Part shown: one piece after another, positions 16,144 through 22,671 of the stretch
Layout: every line of letters starts with the position of its first letter
Numbering within the stretch: the stretch's first letter is position 1
Assembly: GCA_045593555.1 (NCBI GenBank)
Contig: JAZNWU010000042.1
Coordinates: 1-28,213 of the forward strand
Direction: 5' to 3'
Source of the DNA: Fimenecus sp045593555
GTDB lineage: Bacteria; Bacillota; Clostridia; Oscillospirales; Acutalibacteraceae
Length of the DNA stretch: 28,213 nt
Made by a program: the position numbers and the translations under genes
The notes under the pieces: model-generated
Databases searched by the model: none
The model's input: only the letters and a program-made list of their open reading frames with translations
What the model was told of the DNA's origin: nothing

Positions 16144-16296
16144 TTAGTTATTATTTTCTGTTTTTTTAACATACTCTTTAAGAGCGATATTTATAAATTG
16201 AGAAAGTGAACGGTCATCCATTTCAGCTAGTTCTCTTGCTTTTTCAAGAATGTCACTATCGACAGTAATACTGATTTGTTCTTTTAAAGGCTTCAT
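16144..16296 (-). CDS. Ribbon-helix-helix (CopG/Arc-like) small DNA-binding protein
   Basis: The 50-residue protein reads MKPLKEQISITVDSDILEKA then RELAEMDDRSLSQFINIALK, ending EYVKKTENNN. A short beta strand (EQISITV), helix 1 (DILEKARELAEM) and helix 2 (SLSQFINIALKEYVKK) give the MetJ/Arc/CopG plan. AGGAG precedes the ATG on the minus strand. It is divergent from the Cys-rich small gene at 16403, and a 10-bp tandem repeat lies between them. Such proteins are often autorepressors or antitoxins. No recognisable toxin adjoins it, so an orphan regulator is the safer reading. Confidence 0.8.
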   Translation of the reverse strand: MKPLKEQISITVDSDILEKARELAEMDDRSLSQFINIALKEYVKKTENNN

Positions 16297-16340
16297 AATA
16301 TATCACTCCTCTTCACTTTTATTTATTATATGATAAAGTA

Positions 16341-16369
16341 TTGAAAAATATTTAAAAATGATATAAAAT
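16341..16369 (+). promoter_or_regulatory. Candidate promoter of the Cys-rich small gene
   Basis: TTGAAA (16341-16346), a 17-bp spacer and TAAAAT (16364-16369) lie 34 bp before the ATG at 16403. The -10 box falls within the 10-bp tandem repeat. Confidence 0.5.
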
Positions 16370-16390
16370 GATATAAACTAATATAAAATG
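16351..16390. repeat. 10-bp tandem repeat, candidate operator
   Basis: Four adjoining 10-mers read TTTAAAAATG, ATATAAAATG, ATATAAACTA and ATATAAAATG. A period of one helical turn suits cooperative binding of dimers along one face, as ribbon-helix-helix proteins do. The repeat lies between the divergent small genes and covers the plus-strand -10 box. Chance similarity in AT-rich DNA is possible. Confidence 0.45.
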
Positions 16391-16402
16391 CAGGAGCTTG
16401 CT

Positions 16403-16600
16403 ATGAAAGAATTTACAGATGAATATATAATATCACTTATAAATAAATATCGTGATTATTTTATTGAGGACTTGGAAGAAAGTATGTGCCTTGAATGTTA
16501 TAATATGGTAAAAAGGCTTAACTTAACCGAAAATGATGTGGAACTTGAAGACTCTGTATGCAAATTATGTAATAAGAAAAAACTGTGTATAAAACATTAG
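16403..16600 (+). CDS. Small Cys-rich protein, possible zinc-binding
   Basis: The start at 16403 gives 65 residues and is preferred over the in-frame ATG at 16388, because CAGGAG (16391-16396) then sits 6 bp upstream as a ribosome site. The first half is acidic and helical (KEFTDEYIISLINKYRDYF). The rest has two CxxC pairs, CLEC and CKLC, about 26 residues apart, and a last CIKH, consistent with one zinc site. No family is recognised. It has its own promoter and terminator and is divergent from the RHH gene. Confidence 0.65.
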   Translation: MKEFTDEYIISLINKYRDYFIEDLEESMCLECYNMVKRLNLTENDVELEDSVCKLCNKKKLCIKH

Positions 16601-16603
16601 TAT

Positions 16604-16634
16604 GGCGGAGTCTTGACTCCGCCGTTATTATTTT
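16604..16634 (+). terminator. Terminator of the Cys-rich small gene
   Basis: GGCGGAGT (16604-16611) pairs with ACTCCGCC (16616-16623) around a CTTG tetraloop, followed by GTTATTATTTT. It begins three bases after the stop. Confidence 0.75.
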
Positions 16635-16652
16635 ACAAATTATAATTTATCG

Positions 16653-16790
16653 AGGAGAATAAATTGGTATGTCATTCTGAGCGAAGCGAAGAATCTCTAA
16701 CAAAGTAGCCTATCAACCAACAGAGATTCTTCGTCGTTACACTCCTCAGAATGACACAAAACATCCCGATAAGCTCCAATTTATTTTCCT
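16653..16790. repeat. 138-bp palindromic intergenic repeat (MITE-like)
   Basis: The element is built of nested inverted arms. Outer arms AGGAGAATAAATTGG (16653-16667) and CCAATTTATTTTCCT (16776-16790) differ at one base. Inside are GTCATTCTGAG (16671-16681) with CTCAGAATGAC (16745-16755), and CGAAGAATCTCT (16687-16698) with AGAGATTCTTCG (16722-16733). Motifs of the GTCATTCTGAGCGAAGCGAAGAATC type recur in intergenic regions of many bacteria, including Clostridia. It encodes nothing evident and looks like a non-autonomous mobile repeat. Confidence 0.75.
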
Positions 16791-16804
16791 GTGAACATAA
16801 AGAA

Positions 16805-16913
16805 AACGAGTTTCCAATGAAACTCGTTCCTTTAAAAAGGAGAATGAAAATGAAAGGGTGTGGAATGACGAAAAGTAAATGGTGTTTTTCCGGGTGATAC
16901 TCTCGTCAACCAC
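16805..16913 (+). other. Structured intergenic stretch, candidate small RNA or leader-peptide region
   Basis: This stretch has a perfect 9-bp hairpin (AACGAGTTT/AAACTCGTT, 16805-16828) and a small CCTT/AAGG stem (16829-16840). A two-part stem follows: GTGG (16860-16863) with CCAC (16910-16913), and TGACGA (16866-16871) with TCGTCA (16903-16908), enclosing a 31-base loop. It matches no RNA family I can name. It also holds a small reading frame (separate entry). The next gene has its own promoter at 17014-17042, so this is probably an independent unit or a relic. Confidence 0.4.
16850..16897 (+). CDS. Possible 15-residue Cys-containing peptide
   Basis: ATG at 16850 follows AAAGGAG (16836-16842) at an ideal 7-bp spacing and encodes MKGCGMTKSKWCFSG, then TGA. 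An alternative start at 16844 adds two residues. The frame overlaps the stem at 16860-16913. It could be a leader peptide, a small secreted or modified peptide, or chance; no export or modification genes stand beside it. Confidence 0.2.
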   Translation: MKGCGMTKSKWCFSG

Positions 16914-17013
16914 TGTATAAACTATAACATCTATTTGTGTAAGAAAAATGGATAGATAATTAAGAATTTGTTAATTCTTATAGGTAATATTTATAAAGAA
17001 ATTGAAAAATCTA

Positions 17014-17042
17014 TTGTTAAAATCAATTAATTGCTATATAAT
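17014..17042 (+). promoter_or_regulatory. Sigma-A promoter of the O-antigen-ligase-family gene
   Basis: TTGTTA (17014-17019), a 17-bp spacer and a perfect TATAAT (17037-17042) lie 31 bp before the start codon. Confidence 0.65.
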
Positions 17043-17073
17043 ATATCTTGGTTAAATGTAGAGGTATATCTTT

Positions 17074-18516
17074 ATGAGCAATTATTTTAAATCTGATATA
17101 CATTTAAATAGATTAGAAAAAGTCAGAGCTTTCCTTTTGAGTAACGAATGGATGGCTGTATTGTTCTGCCTTGCAGGAGTTTTTACATCGTTAAGTTCCT
17201 TTTATCCTGACAAACAAATTGAGGTTATTGGTACTATCGTTTTCTTATATATTTTAGGTTTTTGCATTTGCATAAGTGATGATATAATGGCAGGACTTGC
17301 ACCGTTCTCCCTGACATCTCTTGTGGCGATAAAGTGCTATGACTCCTTTGATGTGTTTATGGGATATATCTGGTATCTTCTACCACTTGCAGGGTTTGTG
17401 TTGTTCCACCTGATAGCATATAGAAAAAAACTTACCACAGAGGGTACTCAGTTCAAGCCTATGGTGTTTGTTTCGATAGCAATTTTGTTAGGTGGCTTCG
17501 GGTTTATCCTGCCACAGGAGTATTTTGCACCTACATCCATTTATCATATGCTTGGTTTAGGCTTTGTAATGGTGTTCATTTATTCATATTTCTTCGCACA
17601 TATTGATGTTAAAAGAAATTATTCTCATATTGATATGCTTACAAAGATTATGGTGCTTACAGGTTGTTTTGCTTCATTTATGATTATTTCTCATTACATA
17701 ATCAATATAAACGAAGTTATTGACCGTGGTGGACTTATCTATATGCAGTGGAGAAACAACAGTTCAACAATCCTTATGATAACTATTCCGTTTGCTTTCC
17801 TTATGGCAAATAAGAAATCATATGCAACTGTCTTCGGTTTCATTTTCTACTTTGCAATTTTACTTACAGGCTCACGTGGTGGAATGGTTTTCGGCTCAAT
17901 TGAAATTGTTATGTGCATAGTTATGTATATGCTCTATGATAAGCGAAGAAGATTAGCTTACATTATTATATGTGCTTGTATTCTTTTTGGGTTTTTGGCT
18001 TTTGCACCACAGATTACGGAATTTTTAGGTTATACTCTTGACCGACTGTTCAAGGCTGTAAACGAGTTCCTTATGGGTGAATCAACGGAAATCCGTGCTG
18101 CACATTATGCTCGTGGAATAAACGATTTCCTGAGTCATCCGATTTTTGGAACCGGTCTTGGATATATGGGCAACCGAGATGTTCATGCTTCCGTAGAATT
18201 TGCACTTTGTTGGTATCATTGTGCACCTATTCAGGTGTGTGCAAGTTTTGGTATTGTTGGAATTATCGCATTTTCATATCAGTTTATTAAACGAAATGTG
18301 CTTATCTGGAGAAAAGCAACACTTTTTAATATGACCATTTTCTTATCATATATAAGTCTTGAAATGATGTCACTTGTAAATCCCGGTGTATTCTGTCCGA
18401 TTCCATATCTTTTGTATGTAACATTGTTTATGGTAATGGTGGAAAAGTGCGACGGTGAGTTCCAGGAAAAAATAATTGTGAGAAAGAAAAGTAAAAGAAA
18501 AGAAGAAAAGGCTTGA
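17074..18516 (+). CDS. O-antigen ligase/polymerase-family (Wzy_C) membrane protein
   Basis: The 480-residue protein has about ten hydrophobic helices. The family signature LLTGSRGGMVFGS lies mid-protein, a larger extracellular loop follows (about residues 325-395) with HPIFGTGLGYMG, and the C-terminal tail is very basic. The family joins or polymerises lipid-linked glycans on the outer face of the membrane. In a Gram-positive this points to capsule, exopolysaccharide or wall-glycan assembly, or protein glycosylation. It has its own promoter and terminator and no glycosyltransferase neighbours, so the acceptor cannot be named. GAGGT precedes the ATG. Confidence 0.82.
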   Translation: MSNYFKSDIHLNRLEKVRAFLLSNEWMAVLFCLAGVFTSLSSFYPDKQIEVIGTIVFLYILGFCICISDDIMAGLAPFSLTSLVAIKCYDSFDVFMGYIWYLLPLAGFVLFHLIAYRKKLTTEGTQFKPMVFVSIAILLGGFGFILPQEYFAPTSIYHMLGLGFVMVFIYSYFFAHIDVKRNYSHIDMLTKIMVLTGCFASFMIISHYIININEVIDRGGLIYMQWRNNSSTILMITIPFAFLMANKKSYATVFGFIFYFAILLTGSRGGMVFGSIEIVMCIVMYMLYDKRRRLAYIIICACILFGFLAFAPQITEFLGYTLDRLFKAVNEFLMGESTEIRAAHYARGINDFLSHPIFGTGLGYMGNRDVHASVEFALCWYHCAPIQVCASFGIVGIIAFSYQFIKRNVLIWRKATLFNMTIFLSYISLEMMSLVNPGVFCPIPYLLYVTLFMVMVEKCDGEFQEKIIVRKKSKRKEEKA

Positions 18517-18533
18517 CAATCAAGCCTTTTTTT
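18506..18533 (+). terminator. Rho-independent terminator overlapping a gene end
   Basis: AAAAGGCTTG (18506-18515) pairs with CAAGCCTTTT (18521-18530), loop ACAAT, then further T. The stem overlaps the last codons and stop of the O-antigen-ligase-family gene. Confidence 0.85.
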
Positions 18534-18576
18534 GATAAAATTCATATTTGCTATGGATTAAATTTACTAATTCATA

Positions 18577-18624
18577 ATCCTTTCTCCCGAGGAGAGTTCG
18601 GGGGACAAAGTCCATAAGGAGGTG
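18577..18624 (+). promoter_or_regulatory. Candidate S6-S18 autoregulatory leader of rpsF
   Basis: CTCCCGA (18584-18590) pairs with TCGGGGG (18598-18604) around a 7-base loop. Below it TCCTT (18578-18582) can pair with AAGGA (18616-18620), which is part of the rpsF ribosome site. The stem with a CCG-containing strand and a lower helix covering the Shine-Dalgarno recalls the known leader bound by the S6:S18 complex. I judged this by eye, not with a covariance model. Confidence 0.4.
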
Positions 18625-18631
18625 TAAAAGA

Positions 18632-18910
18632 ATGTCAAAGTATGAGACTATTATGGTTTACTCACTTTCAAAGGGTGAGGAAGCTGCAAAAGAGCTTATG
18701 GAAAAATTTAAGGCTCTTGTAGAATCAAACGGCACTCTTGAAAGCGTTGATGAGTGGGGCAAGAGAAGACTTGCTTACCTTATTAACGACGAGGCTGAAG
18801 GTTACTATGTTCTCTTCAACTATGAAGCAGAAGCTAACTTCCCAGCAGAGCTTGACCGTATTGCAAAAATCACTGACGGTGTTCTCAGAACATTAATCGT
18901 TAAGAAGTAA
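18632..18910 (+). CDS. rpsF: Small ribosomal subunit protein bS6
   Basis: The 92-residue protein is a full-length S6 (YETIMVYSL, EWGKRRLAY, GYYVLFNYEA, RTLIVKK). It binds 16S rRNA as a heterodimer with S18 in the 30S platform. AAGGAGGTG precedes the ATG. The order rpsF-ssb-rpsR, with gaps of about 15 bp, is the standard Firmicutes operon. Confidence 0.98.
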   Translation: MSKYETIMVYSLSKGEEAAKELMEKFKALVESNGTLESVDEWGKRRLAYLINDEAEGYYVLFNYEAEANFPAELDRIAKITDGVLRTLIVKK

Positions 18911-18925
18911 TCGGAGGAAAAACTT

Positions 18926-19393
18926 ATGTTAAATAGCGTAATTATTATGGGCAGACTTACTGCAGACCCCGAACTTCGTACAACAACAAGTGGCTTATCA
19001 GTTACTTCATTTACTGTTGCAGTTGACCGTCGTTTCCAGAGAGCAGGCGAAGAAAGACAGACAGACTTTATCAACTGTGTTGCTTGGCGTCAGACAGCAG
19101 ATTTCGTGACAAGATTTTTCAAAAAAGGTCAGATGATTGCTGTTCAGGGCTCACTTCAGGTTCGTAACTATGAAGACAAAAACGGAAATAAGCGTACAGC
19201 ATACGACGTTGTTGCTGATAACGTTTCTTTCTGTGGTAGCAAGAGTGAAAGTGGTAATTTCGGTGCACAAAGACAGGAATCAGCACCAGCTGTTTCTTAT
19301 CAGAGTGCAGATGCAGGCAGCTTCTCAGTTTTACCCGATGACAATTCAGGATTCCCATTCGGTTCAGATGATGACGAGGGACTCCCATTCTAA
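18926..19393 (+). CDS. ssb: Single-stranded DNA-binding protein
   Basis: The 155-residue protein has an N-terminal OB fold (about 1-105, LNSVIIMGRLTADPELR, FINCVAWRQTADFV). A flexible Gln/Ser/Gly-rich linker follows, and an acidic tail ends DDDEGLPF, the tip that docks repair and replication partners. It coats single-stranded DNA during replication, recombination and repair. It lies between rpsF and rpsR with a GGAGG-type ribosome site. Confidence 0.97.
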   Translation: MLNSVIIMGRLTADPELRTTTSGLSVTSFTVAVDRRFQRAGEERQTDFINCVAWRQTADFVTRFFKKGQMIAVQGSLQVRNYEDKNGNKRTAYDVVADNVSFCGSKSESGNFGAQRQESAPAVSYQSADAGSFSVLPDDNSGFPFGSDDDEGLPF

Positions 19394-19409
19394 ATAGGAG
19401 GAAACTATA

Positions 19410-19652
19410 ATGGCATACGATAAGAATGCAAGACCTAACAGAAAAGGTCGTAAAAAAGTTTGTGCATTTTGTGTAGAAAAAATCGAAAAGATTGATTATA
19501 AAGATACTGCAAAGCTTCGTCGTTACACATCAGACAGAGCGAAGATTCTTCCTCGCCGTGTAACAGGTACATGTGCATACCACCAGAGAGAGCTTACAAC
19601 AGCTATCAAGAGAGCTCGTCAGATTGCTCTTATGCCTTACACAAATGACTAA
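19410..19652 (+). CDS. rpsR: Small ribosomal subunit protein bS18
   Basis: The 80-residue protein contains CAFCVEKIEKIDYKD and the RRVTGTCAYHQRELTTAIKRAR core of S18. The paired cysteines near the N terminus (CAFC) plus a later Cys mark a zinc-type (C+) S18 paralogue. It partners S6 in the 30S platform. AGGAGG lies upstream of the ATG, and a terminator follows directly. Confidence 0.98.
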   Translation: MAYDKNARPNRKGRKKVCAFCVEKIEKIDYKDTAKLRRYTSDRAKILPRRVTGTCAYHQRELTTAIKRARQIALMPYTND

Positions 19653-19662
19653 TTAAAAAATT

Positions 19663-19690
19663 AACCCACCTATCAAGGTGGGTTTTTTGT
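19663..19690 (+). terminator. Rho-independent terminator of the rpsF-ssb-rpsR operon
   Basis: AACCCACC (19663-19670) pairs with GGTGGGTT (19677-19684), loop TATCAA, followed by six T. The converging radical SAM gene ends at 19691, so the hairpin may serve both strands. Confidence 0.88.
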
Positions 19691-21160
19691 TTATCTTTTT
19701 TTATTTTTATGAGCGTTACAAGTTGAACAGTTTCCCGTGCAACCCTGGAATTCTGCTTTTCCTTCAGGTGTGTCACGATAATACTGTGTGTGGGTTTCTC
19801 TGTGTTTTGTGTTATTCCAGATTTGTTCTGCAACAGGAGCCCATTCTTCAGCATATTCATCACATTTACTGCAAAGTTCATCGGCAGTTTCCTGATGCTG
19901 TAAATCGGATGATTTTGCACCTGTCTGTTTGATAATTTCACGAAGTCTTTCAGGATTTTCAAGCATCGGACATGGACGAAGATGGTTGTCGTTAAATGGC
20001 TGATTTTTATAATATGTCATAAATAATGGTCGCTGTAATGCTTCTAAAAGTGTATGTGTACGGATATTTGAGTCAGAGAAATGAATGAATACACAAGGCT
20101 CAATATCACCTGCAGAGTTAATGTGGAAATAGTTTCGTCCACCTGCAATACAACCGCCAACATATTCACCGTCATTCTGGAAGTCCATAATGAAAATAGG
20201 CTTACCTGTTTTACCGTTACGCATTTTCTTGTTCCAGAAATAAAGCTCTTTTCTCTGTTCAGGAGTAGGAATAAGCTCTTTATCAGCACCGTGACCAACA
20301 GGCATATAGTTAAAGTTGAGCATGTATTTTGCACCTTTGTTGATGATAAAATCTATAAACTCGTCACTTGTAACGGTGTCGAGATTTTTTCTTGTATAGC
20401 AGACTGAAACACCGAAAAGACACTTGTTCTTTTTAAGTAAATCCATTGCCTTAAGCGTTGTCTGATATGCACCGGCCCCTCGACGCCAGTCATTTGATTC
20501 TTCATTACCTTCAAGACTTAATGCCAGTGAGATATTACCTATACGGTTCATCTCGTCACAAAATGCCTGGTCAACGAGAGTTGCATTAGTGAAAATAAGG
20601 AAAATACAATCCTTGTTATTTTCGCAGATTTGTAAAACCTCTTTTTTCTTAATAAGAGGTTCACCACCTGTAAGCCAATAGAAGTGACATCCCAATTCCT
20701 TGCCCTGACTTACAATGCTTTGCATTTCATCAAGAGTAAGGTTTTGCTTATGACCATATTCAGCTGACCAGCAACCCTTACAGTTAAGGTTACAAGCACT
20801 TGTAGGGTCAAAAAGAATGTTGAAAGGAATATTGCATTTATATTTTTCACGATTTTTACGGACAGTTTTTGTGCCGTAAAGTCCTGCATCAATACCAAAA
20901 GAAAGAAGCATCTGCTTAACAACATTTCTATCAATGTCGTTTATGATGCTCAGGGCAAACTGAGTCCATACATTGTCCTTATCTTTTGCAACTTCCTGAA
21001 ACTTTTTAAAGTTTTCAGGTGGGAAAATATTATTAAAGACAGGCTCAATTTTTCTGCTTAATTTTACAATATTAGCATGTGGGTCTTTGTCAATATACTT
21101 AAGCAATCTGTCGAGAGCAAAGCGAAGACCTGCTTTTTGGAAATTGTAAATAAGTTTCAT
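19691..21160 (-). CDS. Radical SAM protein with Cys-rich C-terminal tail
   Basis: The 489-residue protein has a helical N-terminal domain (1-105) and then a radical SAM core with SACNLNCKGCW (Cys123, Cys127, Cys130) and the SAM motif LTGGEPLI. A SPASM-like region follows with GGCIAGGRNYFHINSAGDIEPCVF and LRPCPM. The C terminus adds ELCSKCDEYAEEW and a tail with GCTGNCSTC (Cys474, Cys478, Cys481), which repeats the CxxxCxxC spacing. Extra iron-sulfur clusters are likely. The family resembles uncharacterised clostridial radical SAM oxidoreductases of the MoaA/PqqE type. The substrate is unknown, and no precursor peptide gene was seen beside it. It has its own promoter. Confidence 0.88.
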   Translation of the reverse strand: MKLIYNFQKAGLRFALDRLLKYIDKDPHANIVKLSRKIEPVFNNIFPPENFKKFQEVAKDKDNVWTQFALSIINDIDRNVVKQMLLSFGIDAGLYGTKTVRKNREKYKCNIPFNILFDPTSACNLNCKGCWSAEYGHKQNLTLDEMQSIVSQGKELGCHFYWLTGGEPLIKKKEVLQICENNKDCIFLIFTNATLVDQAFCDEMNRIGNISLALSLEGNEESNDWRRGAGAYQTTLKAMDLLKKNKCLFGVSVCYTRKNLDTVTSDEFIDFIINKGAKYMLNFNYMPVGHGADKELIPTPEQRKELYFWNKKMRNGKTGKPIFIMDFQNDGEYVGGCIAGGRNYFHINSAGDIEPCVFIHFSDSNIRTHTLLEALQRPLFMTYYKNQPFNDNHLRPCPMLENPERLREIIKQTGAKSSDLQHQETADELCSKCDEYAEEWAPVAEQIWNNTKHRETHTQYYRDTPEGKAEFQGCTGNCSTCNAHKNKKR

Positions 21161-21203
21161 AATGCTACCTTTCGTGATTTTTTTAAAAATACATATTCAT
21201 TTT

Positions 21204-21232
21204 ATTTTATTGCAAATTTATTATAAAGTCAA
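21204..21232 (-). promoter_or_regulatory. Sigma-A promoter of the radical SAM gene
   Basis: On the minus strand TTGACT (21227-21232), a 17-bp spacer and TAAAAT (21204-21209) lie about 44 bp before the start codon. Confidence 0.7.
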
Positions 21233-21393
21233 TGATTTTATGACTTCTTTAACAATAATTTAATTTCTTACTTGTTTATTTTACACTGTTTCAGGACAAA
21301 ATAAACGGAAAACAAATAAAAATGAAAAAGTATGGAATTTTATTGCAAAATATGGTATATTAAAAGTTACTATTTAATAAAGGTGAATTTCAG

Positions 21394-22671
21394 ATGAACA
21401 AAGCTTATGTTGAAATTGCAAATGGCGTAAAGCTTCTTTGCGTAAACAGTAATAAATTCAAGACTAATTGCATCAAGGTGGATTTTTATCTTCCAATCGG
21501 TGAACATCTTGCTGCACAAAATGTGTTGACATCTTTAATGGGACATACTTCTGCAAAATATGATACATTTACATCTTTTAATGCAAAAGTGGAAAGTCTT
21601 TATGGTGCAGACTTTGAAACAGGAATTGCAACTATCGGAGAAAGAGTACGAATCAGATTTTCTGTTGAAATTCCTGATGACAGATTTTCTCTTGACGGAA
21701 ATTCGATTGCAGAAGAAACCATTGATTTCCTTGTTGATATAATCAAAAATCCTCATTGTGAAAATGGTGAGTTCGATAAAACTGCAACTGAACGAGAAGT
21801 TCGTTTCACTCTTGAAAATATTGAAGCAGAAAAGAATGACAAGCGTTCTTATGCTGTTTCTCGTCTTCGTCAGCTTATGTGTCAGGGTGAGCCTTATGGC
21901 ATTGACCGTGAAAAACTTGAAGAAGACGTGCGAAATCTTGATGGTAAAAAGCTTTATGATGCTTATGCAGATATGCTTAAATCTTCAACAGTTGTAATTA
22001 CTGCTTGTGGTGGACTTAGTGAAGAAATGCTGAAAACAAAATTCGCAGAATTTGTAAGTTCAATCCCTGAAAGAAATCCCCAGAAAATCGAAACTGTATT
22101 TATTAAAAAGGCAGAAAAAATCAGATATTTCAAGGACGAAATGGATGTTAATCAGGCAAAACTTGTTATCGGACTTCGAACAGGTATGGAAAACGAAAAT
22201 GATGATTATTTTGCATTCAGAGTAATGACTGATATTTTTGGTGGTGGACCGTATTCAAGACTCTTCCTTAATGTCCGTGAAAAAATGAGCCTTTGCTACT
22301 ATTGTGGAGCAAGACTTCTTCGTGAAAAAGGTATCATTTTTATCCAGAGTGGTATTGAAGAAGAAAATTACGAAAAAGCATTGAATGAAATCTTTAATCA
22401 GATAGATGTTATGAAAAAAGGTGAATTTACCCAAGAGGATTTTGAGTCATCAATAAAAGCTCTTTCAGATGCTTTTAAGGGTGTCGAGGATTCACCTGTT
22501 GCAGTTTGCACATTTTACAGTTCACAGGTGTTTGATGATGAGCTTGTCAGCGGTCAGGAATATGCAGAAAGAATATCTGCAGTAACTAGTGAGCAGGTAA
22601 CAGAATGTGCAAAGCGTGTTACAGTCGATTCGGTTTATTTACTTGCAGGAAAGGGTGGTAATAATGAGTAA
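21394..22671 (+). CDS. yfmF: M16-family peptidase homologue YfmF (lacks the zinc motif)
   Basis: The 425-residue protein has the two-half M16 (pitrilysin) fold. The usual HxxEH is missing; the region reads VLTSLMGHTSAKYD, so it should be inactive by itself. A later signature GGGPYSRLFLNVREKMSLCYY is intact and typical of M16 non-catalytic partners. It pairs with the catalytic homologue encoded just downstream, as in Bacillus, where the pair is annotated as associated with EF-P aminopentanol modification; that role is weakly supported. The genes overlap by 8 bases, fitting equal amounts. AAGGTG precedes the ATG. Confidence 0.9.
   Translation: MNKAYVEIANGVKLLCVNSNKFKTNCIKVDFYLPIGEHLAAQNVLTSLMGHTSAKYDTFTSFNAKVESLYGADFETGIATIGERVRIRFSVEIPDDRFSLDGNSIAEETIDFLVDIIKNPHCENGEFDKTATEREVRFTLENIEAEKNDKRSYAVSRLRQLMCQGEPYGIDREKLEEDVRNLDGKKLYDAYADMLKSSTVVITACGGLSEEMLKTKFAEFVSSIPERNPQKIETVFIKKAEKIRYFKDEMDVNQAKLVIGLRTGMENENDDYFAFRVMTDIFGGGPYSRLFLNVREKMSLCYYCGARLLREKGIIFIQSGIEEENYEKALNEIFNQIDVMKKGEFTQEDFESSIKALSDAFKGVEDSPVAVCTFYSSQVFDDELVSGQEYAERISAVTSEQVTECAKRVTVDSVYLLAGKGGNNE

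Noticed and set aside
16351..16390. 10-bp tandem repeats as a CRISPR-like array
   Set aside because: The units adjoin without spacers and are far too short; no cas genes are present.
16144..16600. Calling the RHH/Cys-rich pair a toxin-antitoxin system
   Set aside because: The genes are divergent with separate terminators and the Cys-rich protein matches no known toxin; kept only as a question.
16890..16950. A frame reading SGDTLVNHC, resembling the start of Hint/intein domains
   Set aside because: The frame is closed upstream by a stop with no start codon and runs only about 20 codons; the likeness is chance.
22607..22663. Upstream in-frame ATG for yfmH giving a 444-residue protein
   Set aside because: It lies well inside yfmF without a ribosome site, and the ATG at 22664 matches the family length.
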